This document shows, piece by piece, positions 29,948-41,062 of a stretch of 64,000 nucleotides of DNA. The position numbers and the translations under genes are program-made. Source of the DNA: Porticoccaceae bacterium (GTDB lineage: Bacteria > Pseudomonadota > Gammaproteobacteria > Pseudomonadales > Porticoccaceae); the NCBI GenBank assembly GCA_029248755.1, contig JAQWIR010000031.1, positions 1 to 64,000 on the forward strand, read 5' to 3'. Under the pieces are notes generated by a model that was given only the letters and a program-made list of their open reading frames with translations, had not been told where the DNA came from and did not search any database. The stretch's first letter is position 1; every line of letters begins with the position of its first letter.

Positions 29948-32023
29948 TTAAAAATCAGCACGCGCTGAAATACCTGCCACCTTTGGCGCACCTAACTGTT
30001 GGAATTCAGTTTCATCAAATCCAACACCTGAACGCGGATCAGCATCCCAGCCAGCGAAACCTCGAACGCCATAATCTTTATTGGTTGCGTTATTTACAAA
30101 GGCAGTTAACTCATAACCATCGGCAATATATGCCAATCGCGCATTGACCAACTTATATGCTTGCGATTGGTAATTGTGCGAGTCTGAGTAATAAAATTTA
30201 TCCTTGCCCTCTAATTCTAGCGTAGCTGAAAGCCTGTTGGTAAAGGCATATTGGGCAGAGGTAGCAAAGGTATATTCTGGCGCATGTGCTGCGGCTCTAT
30301 TGTCTAAGTTAAAAGCATCTGGGTCAGAAATATGTTCTGTGATCTTGGTTTTTAACAAGCCAAGGCTTGAAGTCAGGCTTAAACTATCATCTAACTGCCA
30401 TGTCATTTCCCACTCAACACCGTAACTATAGCCCTTGCCGGCATTAGTATTGAAATCTACAAAACTGGCTGCTCCACCATCATTAACAACTGCAGTCGAG
30501 GACTTTAACTGAAGGTCTTGGCGATCTGTATAAAAAGCGGTAATACGGTTAATCATATCGCGGTCAGGTGAATAAATTTTTCGACCAATTTCATAGTTCC
30601 ACTGATATTCAGTATCAAAGTGCCTATCTGACTCACTGGGCAAATTAACCTCACCATTATAGCCACCGGCTTTATAGCCCCTCGTTAAACTTAGATAGAT
30701 TAAATCATTAGTTTCAGTGGCCAACTCTAGAGCTAACTTACCACCTACTAGATTTTCATTATTTCTACCACCAATTTGGTTGCTATCAGAATAGTCTGAT
30801 TTCCACTTCTCAAAACGAAGACCAGAGGTTAAAGCAAGATTATCTTGCAGTGATGAGCTTACTTGGGCAAATACGGAAGAAGATGAAGTATCATATTGGC
30901 TAGTAAAAATCGAGTCATAGGTATAATCTCTAGTTAAATCAATAGTCGATTTTTGATGGTATACACCAATCAACCAATCACTGTCTGCAATTTGACCCTC
31001 AGGTCCTGAAACCCAGCGAATTTCAGCAGAATCTCGAGCAATATCGCGTGAATAATTATCAAATGCTTGATAGCCAGGTTGAAATTCGGGATCAGTCCAA
31101 TCTTCATCAAAACCATACTTAGCATCGGTACGATTAGAGGTAAAAATACTCTTTATACTGATAGCATCAGATTTTTCCCAGTTACTTTTAACCGCAAATG
31201 CTGTACTTTTTTGACGATCGTGGCCAGGCTGATCTGACATAGTCGTGCGGTTTTCATCTAGAGAAAACCCATCGTAGCCATTATCAATATCCAAATGCAG
31301 TGCAGTAAAATCAATGGTTAAATTATCAGCCGCTAAGTAACGCAACTTTAAACGTGAGGTTGCTTCATCGATATTATTAGTGTCTTTTCTATTTACTGTG
31401 GTGTTTTTAATAAACCCATCGGATGTGGTTTTTCCTACAGCAACCCTATATTGGAGCTGATCATCTAAGGAACCACCAACGGCGGCTTCGAGATTTGAGC
31501 TATTATAGCTACTGGCCGAATTTTTAATATAACCCTGACTGTCTGTAGATGGATCCACTGATTTAAGAGTAATAACACCCGCCAATGCATTGGCGCCAAA
31601 TCGAGTACCTTGAGAACCTCTAAGCACCTCTACCTGATCAATATCAAGTAGGGTTGCGGCTCCACCAAAACCAGTAAAATCTATTCCATCCACATAGGTA
31701 CCCACCGATGGATTTAATGGCGCAACAAACTGGCTGCGCTCACCAATACCTCGAATCTGGAAATATTTGCCTCTAGAAGCACCAGCGGCAAAATTAACAT
31801 TGGGCGCTAATGCCAATAATTCTTCTAGGTGACGACTATTTCGTTGATTAATCACCTTAGAATCAATCACTGAGATACTGGTTGGAATATTTTTTAATTG
31901 GGATTCACGAAAATCAGAGGTGACTATAACCTCTTCTAAATCAACTTCAGCAAAGGACGCAGGAATAATAAATAGTGAAGAAAGTATTAACTTAAAAATT
32001 ATAGTGTGTAGCAAAGGTTTCAT
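29948..32023 (-). CDS. [13 protein letters not shown] receptor, probable thiamine receptor
   Basis: 691 aa; plug VDLEEVIVTSDFRESQLKNIPTSISVID; preceded by TPP riboswitch. Confidence 0.92.
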   Translation of the reverse strand: MKPLLHTIIFKLILSSLFIIPASFAEVDLEEVIVTSDFRESQLKNIPTSISVIDSKVINQRNSRHLEELLALAPNVNFAAGASRGKYFQIRGIGERSQFVAPLNPSVGTYVDGIDFTGFGGAATLLDIDQVEVLRGSQGTRFGANALAGVITLKSVDPSTDSQGYIKNSASSYNSSNLEAAVGGSLDDQLQYRVAVGKTTSDGFIKNTTVNRKDTNNIDEATSRLKLRYLAADNLTIDFTALHLDIDNGYDGFSLDENRTTMSDQPGHDRQKSTAFAVKSNWEKSDAISIKSIFTSNRTDAKYGFDEDWTDPEFQPGYQAFDNYSRDIARDSAEIRWVSGPEGQIADSDWLIGVYHQKSTIDLTRDYTYDSIFTSQYDTSSSSVFAQVSSSLQDNLALTSGLRFEKWKSDYSDSNQIGGRNNENLVGGKLALELATETNDLIYLSLTRGYKAGGYNGEVNLPSESDRHFDTEYQWNYEIGRKIYSPDRDMINRITAFYTDRQDLQLKSSTAVVNDGGAASFVDFNTNAGKGYSYGVEWEMTWQLDDSLSLTSSLGLLKTKITEHISDPDAFNLDNRAAAHAPEYTFATSAQYAFTNRLSATLELEGKDKFYYSDSHNYQSQAYKLVNARLAYIADGYELTAFVNNATNKDYGVRGFAGWDADPRSGVGFDETEFQQLGAPKVAGISARADF

Positions 32024-32089
32024 ATTGGAGCCTCGATAACATTTGGTTAAGGAGACCCGGAATCAAAAGACGAGGGGGAGCAAATTACT

Positions 32090-32168
32090 AAGTCCTATTC
32101 CTACGCCGGCATAATCCGGATCAGGTTCAAAGGGTTCTTCTCAGGTTAAAATAACCGCCCCTTAGGCA
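32090..32168 (-). promoter_or_regulatory. TPP riboswitch (THI element)
   Basis: RC: GGGGCGGTTATTTTAACCTGAGAAGAACCCTTTGAACCTGATCCGGATTATGCCGGCGTAGGAA. Confidence 0.95.
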
Positions 32169-32350
32169 AGGTCAACTATATCATTGTCTAAGTATAGGAT
32201 TCAATAATTGGATTTTTTTAAATTTTACATGACAGTTTTGGCCTAATACTAAAGTATTAACTCTTATGGGCTATACAATTCTGATCAAAATTATAATAAC
32301 TTAATCAATGTGGCGTTAGTTATTTAAAAAATACTTGCGCGAACAATTAA

Positions 32351-32593
32351 ATGGATAAGAAACCAAGGGATTTAGTTATGGACGCTCATAAATATGAAGG
32401 AACATCATCCCCAATAAAAATGAATGCATTTGATATTGGCGACGATGACATGATAATGAACCAAGCAATTAGTCAGCTAGAGGCTGCTTTTGAACTAGGA
32501 CTAGCCGGTTTAAGGGAGTACTTAAATCAACTAGCCCCTGCTGATCGAGAAAAAGTTATTTTGACGATTACTGAAAGTATTCAAAAATACTAA
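32351..32593 (+). CDS. Hypothetical protein (80 aa)
   Basis: ORF track; no family recognised. Confidence 0.45.
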   Translation: MDKKPRDLVMDAHKYEGTSSPIKMNAFDIGDDDMIMNQAISQLEAAFELGLAGLREYLNQLAPADREKVILTITESIQKY

Positions 32594-32910
32594 TTCAAAT
32601 CCTCAGCCAACTTTGAAAAAAGTTTTTTGCGTTGATTGGGCCGAAGTGCACACATTTGCTTGTAAAGTCTTGTGACGGGATCACCGTCCTCGCGCACTTC
32701 TTCTGATTCTTGATAAAGTGCTTCTGGTTGTACGTTGAAAAAATTTGCAATACGAACAACAGATTCGCGGCGAGGTTCTTTTGTCTTCTCGTTTAAAATT
32801 CTATTTATAGTTGGCTGAGGCACTCCGCATCCGCGTGATAAACCGCTTTGAGAGACGCCATTTTCTCGCATTAATCTTGCCAATTGCTGGCTAATATCTT
32901 GTTTACTCAT
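32590..32910 (-). CDS. XRE-family HTH regulator
   Basis: SQSGLSRGCGVPQPTINRILNEKTKEPRRESVVRIANFF. Confidence 0.88.
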   Translation of the reverse strand: MSKQDISQQLARLMRENGVSQSGLSRGCGVPQPTINRILNEKTKEPRRESVVRIANFFNVQPEALYQESEEVREDGDPVTRLYKQMCALRPNQRKKLFSKLAEDLN

Positions 32911-33098
32911 AATTATTACCCTTCCCTGTACGTAATTTTATATATATAGCACCTAAAAAACCACCTTTTAGATGAATCTCACCTATTTCAAACAAATTAA
33001 AACTAATTTCCAATCGACTAATAAACATTTGCATTAACCCCATTTACTGAAATTTATTTATTACCACTAGCTAGTTAAAGCTACAAAAATACTTAGCT

Positions 33099-35033
33099 TT
33101 ATGACTTCAAATCATCCACTAAAACATCAACTACTGATGGATCAGCTAATGTCGATATATCTCCCAAATTATCAAATTCACCACAGGCTAACTTTCTTAA
33201 AATTCTTCGCATAATTTTTCCAGAGCGAGTTTTAGGTAATCCCGGTGCCCAACGAATCACATCTGGCTTTGCAATAGGTCCAATCTCAACAGCGCAAAGT
33301 GCTATTAGTTGTTTTTTAAGATTTTCATCAGGCTCGATACCTGACATAAGAGTAACAAAACAAAATATACCCTGACCTTTAATTTTATGAGGCGCACCTA
33401 CTACAGCTGCTTCTGCAACTGCGTCGTGAAGTACCAATGCACTTTCAACCTCAGCAGTCCCTAAGCGGTGACCTGATACGTTGAGAACATCGTCAACTCG
33501 TCCTGTAATCTAGTAATAACCATCTTCATCTCGCCGCGCACCATCGCCGGTAAAGTAGTATCCCGGGTAAGCACTAAAATAAGTATCTATACACCGCTGA
33601 TGATCGTTAAATACTGTTCTAATTTGACTTGGCCATGATTTTTTTATCATTAGTAACCCTTCACCCGCACCATCAACTTCTTTTCCTTCAGGATTTAATA
33701 TTGCTGGCTCAATGCCAAAAAAAGGTAATGTTGCTGATCCGGGCTTAAGCGCCATCGCACCAGGCAGAGGGGTTAACATATGAGCCCCTGTTTCGGTTTG
33801 CCACCATGTGTCCACTATGGGGCAACGAGATTCACCTACAACGCGATAGTACCAATCCCATGCCTCAGGATTAATGGGCTCTCCTACCGTTCCTAAAAGT
33901 TTGAGTGAACTTCTCGATGTTTTATTAACAAAATCGTCACCCGCCCCCATAAGTGCTCGAATTGCTGTGGGCGCGGTATAAAATTGATTAACCTGATGTT
34001 TATCGATAATTTGCCAGAATCTCGATGGATCTGGATAAGTAGGAACACCCTCAAACATTAATGTAGTTCCGCCATTGCAAAGCGGACCATACAAAATATA
34101 ACTGTGCCCAGTAATCCAACCGACATCTGCTGTGCACCAATAAATATCTCCCATTTTATAGTCAAAGGTATATTTATGTGTCATAGCTGACATTAACAGG
34201 TAACCAGCAGTTGTGTGGACTACGCCCTTCGGCTTTCCTGTAGAACCTGATGTGTAAAGTATAAAGAGTGGATCTTCAGAATCCATAATTTCAGGTTCAC
34301 AATCTGCGGATACAGCGTCAATCGCTTGTTGGTAATTAACATCTCGTCCTTCATGCCAATCGATTGCTGATGAAGTATGATTGACAACAATACAGCTATG
34401 TAAATTGGGACAACTTTTTAAAGCTATGTCTGTATTGGCTTTAAGAGGAATTTTTTTGCCGCCACGAACGCCTTCATCAGCAGTAATAATAAGACTGCAG
34501 TTAGAATCTAAAATTCTATCTTTGAGAGCCTCAGGAGAAAAACCTCCAAATACTACGGAATGAACAGCACCAATCCTTGCACAGGCCAACATGGCATAGG
34601 CCGCCTCTGGGATCATTGGCATATATATGCAAACACGATCACCTTTTTTTATGCCGCGCTGACGAAGAACATTACCTAGCCTTGAAACCTGCTCATGTAG
34701 TTCGCTGTAGGTAATATTTTCGTCATTTTCTGGCTCATCACCTTCCCATATAATCGCCGTGGTATTGGCATTTTTTTCAAGATGACGATCGATACAGTTG
34801 ACCGCGACATTTAATTTTCCATCAATAAACCACGAAGTTTCTGCAGTTTTAAATTCAACTTCGTTGAGCGACTTCCATGGCTTATGCCAATGAATGAACA
34901 GGTAAGATTGTTCTTTCCAAAAAGAATTTGGATCTTCAATTGATTGACGATACATAGACTGATATTTTTTCTTATCGACCCACGCATTTGCAGACAAATT
35001 CTCTGCAACTGAATAAACAACACTGTCAGACAT
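33099..35033 (-). pseudogene. acs: Acetyl-CoA synthetase interrupted by in-frame TAG (33510-33512)
   Basis: Two ORFs in one frame: ...[59 protein letters not shown]...TRSGKIMRR. Confidence 0.88.
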
Positions 35034-35225
35034 CTAAAAACCGCCACCCTAAATATAACTTATTATGTCGAGTTTATTTATTTTAAGCCCATACCTCAAC
35101 CAAATCATTGATTTTTAACAAAAACTAAACAGTATTGAATCAAACTAAGGCTTTAAGAAAGGCTACATAATTAATAATGAATTGAAATTACGCTTTTTTG
35201 ATATTTTGTATCGTAGATTAAATTT

Positions 35226-36065
35226 TTAGCCTATATACAAAGCTACACCCGTCGCCAGAACATCCAAAATCACCAAATGCACTATTCTAGAAGATAGCGT
35301 CACATGCTTAAAAGTATGTGAAATTATATTTTCTGAAAATTCAAAAATATCGGAAAATAAACAGAAATTGCTCAAATTAGAAAGCGAATTAGCTGTCGGC
35401 GTCAGTGAAATAATAGTGGAGTCCATTTTTTTTGCGGTTTGGGCGATATCAATTAACTCTTTGTTGCTATCTGTCTCAGAAATAATAAAAAACACGTCAT
35501 TTTCGCGTCCTTTAGAGGCAAGCATTTGCTGAATTAATATATCATCGTGGCTTGAGACAGGAAGATTAAATCTTAAGAATTTATTGGCGGCATCGCTTGC
35601 TACGATTGCTGAAGCGCCATGGGCAAAGAAATAGATTCGACGGGCCTGAACTAAACTTTCGACTATCTGATTGATATGTTGATGACTAATATTTTCTCGC
35701 ACTTTTGCTAGTCGACTAATAGTAGTATCAAATATTTTTGGAGTAAAACTGGCAACCTTATCTGATGGATCTATTTTGGGGTTAACATAACAAATCCCAT
35801 TGGCTAATGATCTAGCTAATCTAAGTTTTAAATCAGGGAACCCTTTTGCATTAAAACGCTTACAAAACCGATTAACACTAGGTTCACTTACCGCTGATTT
35901 TTTGGCTAAAGTTGCGATGCTGGATTCTGTCGCTAATTTTGGATCTGCAAGAATAGTTTTAGCGACCTTAGCTTGCGTTTTATTGAGTCGGGGTAATTCT
36001 TTTGAAATCACCTCAATAAGACTTTGATTTGACAGTTTTGGAATTATTTGGGAGTCACGATTCAT
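35226..36065 (-). CDS. hexR: RpiR-family regulator HexR
   Basis: HTH SIATLAKKSAVSEPSVNRFCKRFNAKGFPDLKLRLARSLA plus SIS domain; adjacent to gap/ED genes. Confidence 0.9.
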   Translation of the reverse strand: MNRDSQIIPKLSNQSLIEVISKELPRLNKTQAKVAKTILADPKLATESSIATLAKKSAVSEPSVNRFCKRFNAKGFPDLKLRLARSLANGICYVNPKIDPSDKVASFTPKIFDTTISRLAKVRENISHQHINQIVESLVQARRIYFFAHGASAIVASDAANKFLRFNLPVSSHDDILIQQMLASKGRENDVFFIISETDSNKELIDIAQTAKKMDSTIISLTPTANSLSNLSNFCLFSDIFEFSENIISHTFKHVTLSSRIVHLVILDVLATGVALYIG

Positions 36066-36289
36066 CTCAATCCTTAAGTTTAACGTGTAATTGTTATGGC
36101 GGATATATTAATTATCCCACCTACTTTGATGCCCTTAGTCCGCTTCCATTGCAGCACTAAACTTTAGAGTTTTTAGATTTAATATTGCCAATAGATATAA
36201 TAAACCCGTCTAAATGGACTTCTTTTTGTAATTATAAGCAAAAAAAACCGTTATCAATTGATTAAAATGCTGTTAAAAATTATAATTTT

Positions 36290-36304
36290 TGTAATTTTAC
36301 TACA
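36290..36304. promoter_or_regulatory. HexR-like operator upstream of gap
   Basis: TGTAATTTTACTACA, 19 bp before the gap ATG. Confidence 0.65.
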
Positions 36305-36322
36305 AAACAAGGTTTCCCTCTT

Positions 36323-37330
36323 ATGTTCAAAATAGCCATTAATGGTTTTGGCCGGATTGGTCGCAATATTGTCAGAGCTTATTATGAACGCCCTGAACTT
36401 CACGACAAACTTCAAATTGTTGCAGTTAATGATTTGGGCGATGTTGATATCAGCGCGCACCTTTTGCAGTTTGATACTGTTCATGGTCGCTTTAACCAAC
36501 AGGTTGAAGTGGGTAACAACAGAATGACTGTCAATGGCGATGAAATTAAATGGTTCTGTGAAAGAGACCCTGCCAACCTTCCTTGGGGCGATTTAGGCGT
36601 TGATGTGGTTCTCGAATGCACAGGGGTATTCACTAAAAGGGATAAAGCGGCTCTTCATATTGCCGGCGGTGCCAAGAAAGTTATTATTTCTGCACCTGGT
36701 TCTGGTGTTGATGCTACAGTTGTTCATGGTATTAATCATGATCAGTTAACTGCTTCTCATGAAATCATCTCTAATGCTTCATGCACTACGAATTGTTTGG
36801 CACCATTGGTAGCTCCTCTTCAGGAAGCTATGGGCATCGAATCAGGCTATATGACGACTGTTCATGCCTATACTAATGATCAACAGTTAAGTGATGTTTA
36901 TCACTCTGACGTATACCGCGCTCGGTCTGCTACTCAATCTATGATTCCTACTAAAACCGGAGCTGCGGTTGCGATTGCTGATGTAATACCGGAGCTTGCA
37001 GGAAAACTTGATGGTATGGCAGTTCGTGTACCAACCATTAATGTTTCACTTGTTGATTTAGTGTTTAATGCTGGTCGTGAAACAACGGTTGAAGAAGTTA
37101 ATCAAGTGCTTAAAACAGCCGCTGAAGGCGAACTGGGTAGTGTATTAAGCTACTGTGACCAACCTTTAGTTTCTGCAGATTTTAATCATATTGCCTACTC
37201 TAGTAACTTTGATTCTTTGCAAACGCGCGTGAACGGATCTATGGTTAAGGTGATGGCTTGGTATGATAACGAATGGGGTTTCTCAAATCGCATGCTTGAT
37301 AATAGCCTTGTACTCTTAACCGCGGACTAA
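36323..37330 (+). CDS. gap: Glyceraldehyde-3-phosphate dehydrogenase
   Basis: [29 protein letters not shown]. Confidence 0.98.
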   Translation: MFKIAINGFGRIGRNIVRAYYERPELHDKLQIVAVNDLGDVDISAHLLQFDTVHGRFNQQVEVGNNRMTVNGDEIKWFCERDPANLPWGDLGVDVVLECTGVFTKRDKAALHIAGGAKKVIISAPGSGVDATVVHGINHDQLTASHEIISNASCTTNCLAPLVAPLQEAMGIESGYMTTVHAYTNDQQLSDVYHSDVYRARSATQSMIPTKTGAAVAIADVIPELAGKLDGMAVRVPTINVSLVDLVFNAGRETTVEEVNQVLKTAAEGELGSVLSYCDQPLVSADFNHIAYSSNFDSLQTRVNGSMVKVMAWYDNEWGFSNRMLDNSLVLLTAD

Positions 37331-37337
37331 TTTTTTT

Positions 37338-38783
37338 ATGCCAAGAAGAACCAAAATCCTTGCAACATTGGGGCCAGGAAGTAGTGATGAAAGCAACCTG
37401 ACCAAACTAATTCAGGCGGGAGTCAACGTTTTCCGCCTTAACTTTTCCCACGGCAGTGCCGAGGAACACACTGAGCGCGCCGTTACTATTCGAAAAATTG
37501 CCAAGTCACTGCAGATTCCTGTGGGTATACTTTGCGATATGCAGGGGCCGAAAATACGCATAGGTGGTTTTGCTAATGATGCAAAAATTGATCTTGCTGC
37601 AGATGATATTTTTAGCCTCGATAGCAATATGGACAAAGAAGCCGGAAATCAAGATTCTGTTTATATTGAACAGGAACTCCTTGAGGATATGAATGCAGGG
37701 GACAAGTTATTACTGGACGATGGACGACTCACGTTTGATATTTTAGAAAAATCATCGACTGTTGCACGCTGTAAAGTGGTTCAGGGTGGTGTGCTTTCTA
37801 GTAAAAAGGGGGTTAATAAGTTTGGTGGCGGCCTTTCTGCTGATGCATTAACACCTAAAGATAAGGCAGATATTAAAACTGCTGCAGCACTTAAAACTGA
37901 TTACCTCGCCATTTCTTTTGTTCGTGCAGCTGCGGATGTTGAGCTAACTAGACAGCTTCTTACAGATGCAGGTAGTAATGCTCATATTATTGCTAAGGTT
38001 GAGCGAGCTGAGGCTATTACAGAGGAATTTTTGCCTGGTATTATTGATGCCTCTGATGGTGTTATGGTTGCTCGTGGCGACTTGGGTGTTGAAATTGGCG
38101 ATGCGAACTTGGTTGCTGTTCAAAAGCAACTGATTGAAGCGGCTATGTCTGCTAATAAGGTGGTCATTACTGCAACTCAGATGATGGAGTCTATGATTAC
38201 AGCCCCTACTCCGACTCGAGCAGAAGTTTTTGATGTGGCAAATGCCGTATTAGACGGAACCGATGCTGTTATGCTCTCAGCGGAGACAGCAGTAGGTAGT
38301 TATCCTGTTGAAACAGTTACCGCTATGGCTAGAGTGATTGAAGGCGCTGAAAAGCACCCTTTAACTCAGCGATCAAAACATAGAATCGATGAAACCTTTG
38401 AGCGCATAGATGAATCCTTAGCCTTGTCTGCTATGTATGCAGCAAATCATCTAAAGGGCGTTAAAGCTGTAATTTGTATGACTGAAACTGGCTTTACGCC
38501 ATTATTAATGTCTAGAATTACCTCTTCGTTACCTATTTATGCTTTTGCTGAAAAAGCGGGTACCTGTGAAATTACAGCCCTTTACAAAGGCGTAGTTCCG
38601 GTTCCTTTCGAAACATCTTCCTTAAAGCCATCTGATATTAACCATTTGGCGGTTGAAAAGCTTCGCGAATATGATGCAGTGTGTGATGGTGATCTCGTGC
38701 TTATCACCAAGGGCGACTTTGTGAATGTTCAGGGTGGCACTAACACCTTAAAAATCGTTCGTGTAGGCGATATAATTCGCTAG
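37338..38783 (+). CDS. pyk: Pyruvate kinase
   Basis: RRTKILATLGPGS; MVARGDLGVEI; ATQMMESMI. Confidence 0.98.
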   Translation: MPRRTKILATLGPGSSDESNLTKLIQAGVNVFRLNFSHGSAEEHTERAVTIRKIAKSLQIPVGILCDMQGPKIRIGGFANDAKIDLAADDIFSLDSNMDKEAGNQDSVYIEQELLEDMNAGDKLLLDDGRLTFDILEKSSTVARCKVVQGGVLSSKKGVNKFGGGLSADALTPKDKADIKTAAALKTDYLAISFVRAAADVELTRQLLTDAGSNAHIIAKVERAEAITEEFLPGIIDASDGVMVARGDLGVEIGDANLVAVQKQLIEAAMSANKVVITATQMMESMITAPTPTRAEVFDVANAVLDGTDAVMLSAETAVGSYPVETVTAMARVIEGAEKHPLTQRSKHRIDETFERIDESLALSAMYAANHLKGVKAVICMTETGFTPLLMSRITSSLPIYAFAEKAGTCEITALYKGVVPVPFETSSLKPSDINHLAVEKLREYDAVCDGDLVLITKGDFVNVQGGTNTLKIVRVGDIIR

Positions 38784-38785
38784 TA

Positions 38786-38827
38786 AAAAAAATGCCCTCA
38801 GCAATTCTTGCAGAGGGCATTTTATCT
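38786..38827. terminator. Bidirectional terminator between pyk and pgl
   Basis: AAAAAAAATGCCCTC...GAGGGCATTTTAT. Confidence 0.85.
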
Positions 38828-38847
38828 TTCTTAAATACAACGTTTTT

Positions 38848-39537
38848 TTAACTTGCCCAATACACTGTCACTGGAACCTTTGATTGTTGCAGCACTGACC
38901 TAATTGGGAACTCTTTTACGTCATTTCCTGCTAGGGCTTGGTCAAGTACCTTTTGTTTGTTTTCGCCGCTTATATGAATAATAAGACGCTCTGTATCCAA
39001 TAAACGTGGCAAGGTCATACTTATACGCTCATGTGGGGCTGCTGTCGGAGTAACCGCAATACAACTGCGACCAGAGTTGAGATCAAGTCCTGATGCAAGA
39101 GCGGTAGCTCCAGGAAATAACGAGGCTGTATGACCATCGTCTCCCATACCAAGAATAACTACTGTGAACTGACCTTGTTTTGATAGTTCAGACTCAAGCT
39201 CAGGCTCACCATCAACGGCTGTGTCTGCGGCATTTTTAAGGGATAAAAACTGTGCGCAATGGGCTTCATTAATTAACAGATTTTCTCGGACTAATTTCTC
39301 ATTACTATCCTGATGATCGCTATCAACCCAACGTTCGTCTGCTAAGGTTACTGTCACTTTATCCCATTCCAAGTTTTGCTGAGAAAGCCTATGAAAGAAA
39401 CCCATGGGGGTTCTGCCACCTGACAAAATAAGTGATGCTTTACCATGCTTTTTAATTGCATTACTCAAGCGCTCACTAACCTCAGCTGATAAAGTATTAT
39501 CAAGGGCCGATGTGTTTTCGAATTGTTTTAATTCCAT
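38848..39537 (-). CDS. pgl: 6-phosphogluconolactonase
   Basis: ASLILSGGRTPMGFFHRLS; VILGMGDDGHTASLFPG. Confidence 0.96.
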   Translation of the reverse strand: MELKQFENTSALDNTLSAEVSERLSNAIKKHGKASLILSGGRTPMGFFHRLSQQNLEWDKVTVTLADERWVDSDHQDSNEKLVRENLLINEAHCAQFLSLKNAADTAVDGEPELESELSKQGQFTVVILGMGDDGHTASLFPGATALASGLDLNSGRSCIAVTPTAAPHERISMTLPRLLDTERLIIHISGENKQKVLDQALAGNDVKEFPIRSVLQQSKVPVTVYWAS

Positions 39538-39561
39538 ATTTTACTCCCGCTTAGTATGGCT

Positions 39562-41019
39562 TTAGGCTAAATACCAGCTTCGACCATCATTTTCTATTAG
39601 CGATTCAGATTTTCCTGGACCCCAAGAACCGGCACTATAATATTTTACATCCGCTTCATTATCAGACCATGCCTGCAACAGGTCGTCACACCACTGCCAG
39701 GATGCTTCTACTTCGTCACGACTAACAAATAGCCATTGATCACCATTTAAAACTTCTAATAGTAATCTCTCATAGGCATCGACTATCCTGCCATCATCAT
39801 TAGGATCGAGAAAATCAAGATTTAGAGTTCTTTTTTCAAGACTTGAGCGCTCTTTCATGCATTGTTTTTTAGATAACATTTCAAGCTGAATGCCTTCATT
39901 TTGCTGAAGTATAATAACCAATCGATTATTAGCTCCTGAATCATCATCAGAAAAAATTGCATGAGGATTATCTTTGTAAGTAATCACAATTTGAGTCACT
40001 TTTTCCTTCATTCTTTTGCCCGTACGAAGATAAAATGGAACGCCAGCCCAGCGCCAGTTATCGACGAATACCTTTAAGGCTACAAAGGTTTCATTATTAC
40101 TACTATTTTCTGCACTTCCCTCTTCTTCCATATAGCCGACCACTGGATCATCTGAGATCGAGCCTGCTGAGTACTGTCCGCGTACCGCATGATCAAAAAC
40201 ATTGTTTTTGTTAATGGGTGTCATAGCCTTAAGAAGTTTTACTTTTTCAGCGCGAATTTCATCAGCTTCTACCTTATTTGGCGGCTCCATAGCGACCAAA
40301 GAAAGTAATTGTAATAAATGGTTCTGAACCATATCACGCAACTGCCCTACGCCATCATAGTAGGTCCAGCGCCCTTCAATCCCTACAGTCTCTGCCGCTG
40401 TAATTTGGATATGATCAATGCTGCTATTATCCCATTGTGTATGAATGATTCGATTGGCAAATCGAAGTGCAAGCAGGTTTTGAACGGTCTCTTTGCCCAG
40501 ATAATGATCGATACGATAAATACCGCTTTCAGGAAAAAATTTACCTACGGTATCGTTCACTTCTTTAGAGCTCTCAAGATCGTGCCCAATAGGCTTCTCT
40601 AGAACAATTCGCGACTTTGCATCGATGCAATTGGCTTCGTCCAAATGCTGACAAATAATACCAAACATACTGGGCGGAGTGGCCATATAGAAAATAAGCG
40701 TGCGGCTCTCATCTGACCAGTCTTTGAGTGCATTGAACTGTTCTTTTTTGGAGAATTCGATACGTATATATTCAATGCGCTTTTTAAACCTAGACCATAC
40801 AGTATCACACCAATCATCGCCAAGATTGGTCTTTAAGGTCTCACCCATTTGCTCTACAAATTCTGCAGACTCGAGTTCCTGACGCGCAACAGCGGCAATG
40901 CGGGTATTGGCTGATAATAAATCAGCTTTATCTAGCTGAAAAAGTGCTGGAAATAGCTTTCGACGCGATAAATCTCCTCGCGCCCCAAATAAAACCAAAT
41001 CAATTTTATTACTACTCAT
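39562..41019 (-). CDS. zwf: Glucose-6-phosphate 1-dehydrogenase
   Basis: LVLFGARGDLSRRKLFPAL; YRIDHYLGKETVQNL. Confidence 0.98.
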   Translation of the reverse strand: MSSNKIDLVLFGARGDLSRRKLFPALFQLDKADLLSANTRIAAVARQELESAEFVEQMGETLKTNLGDDWCDTVWSRFKKRIEYIRIEFSKKEQFNALKDWSDESRTLIFYMATPPSMFGIICQHLDEANCIDAKSRIVLEKPIGHDLESSKEVNDTVGKFFPESGIYRIDHYLGKETVQNLLALRFANRIIHTQWDNSSIDHIQITAAETVGIEGRWTYYDGVGQLRDMVQNHLLQLLSLVAMEPPNKVEADEIRAEKVKLLKAMTPINKNNVFDHAVRGQYSAGSISDDPVVGYMEEEGSAENSSNNETFVALKVFVDNWRWAGVPFYLRTGKRMKEKVTQIVITYKDNPHAIFSDDDSGANNRLVIILQQNEGIQLEMLSKKQCMKERSSLEKRTLNLDFLDPNDDGRIVDAYERLLLEVLNGDQWLFVSRDEVEASWQWCDDLLQAWSDNEADVKYYSAGSWGPGKSESLIENDGRSWYLA

Positions 41020-41062
41020 TTTTTACCTCGTAGTTTATTACTACTACTTTATTATTGGCTTA

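Noticed and set aside
41028-41045. GTAGTTTATTACTAC upstream of zwf as HexR operator
   Set aside because: Arm spacing differs from the HexR palindrome (9 rather than 7 bp between GTA and TAC) and zwf appears internal to the edd-glk-eda-zwf-pgl unit.
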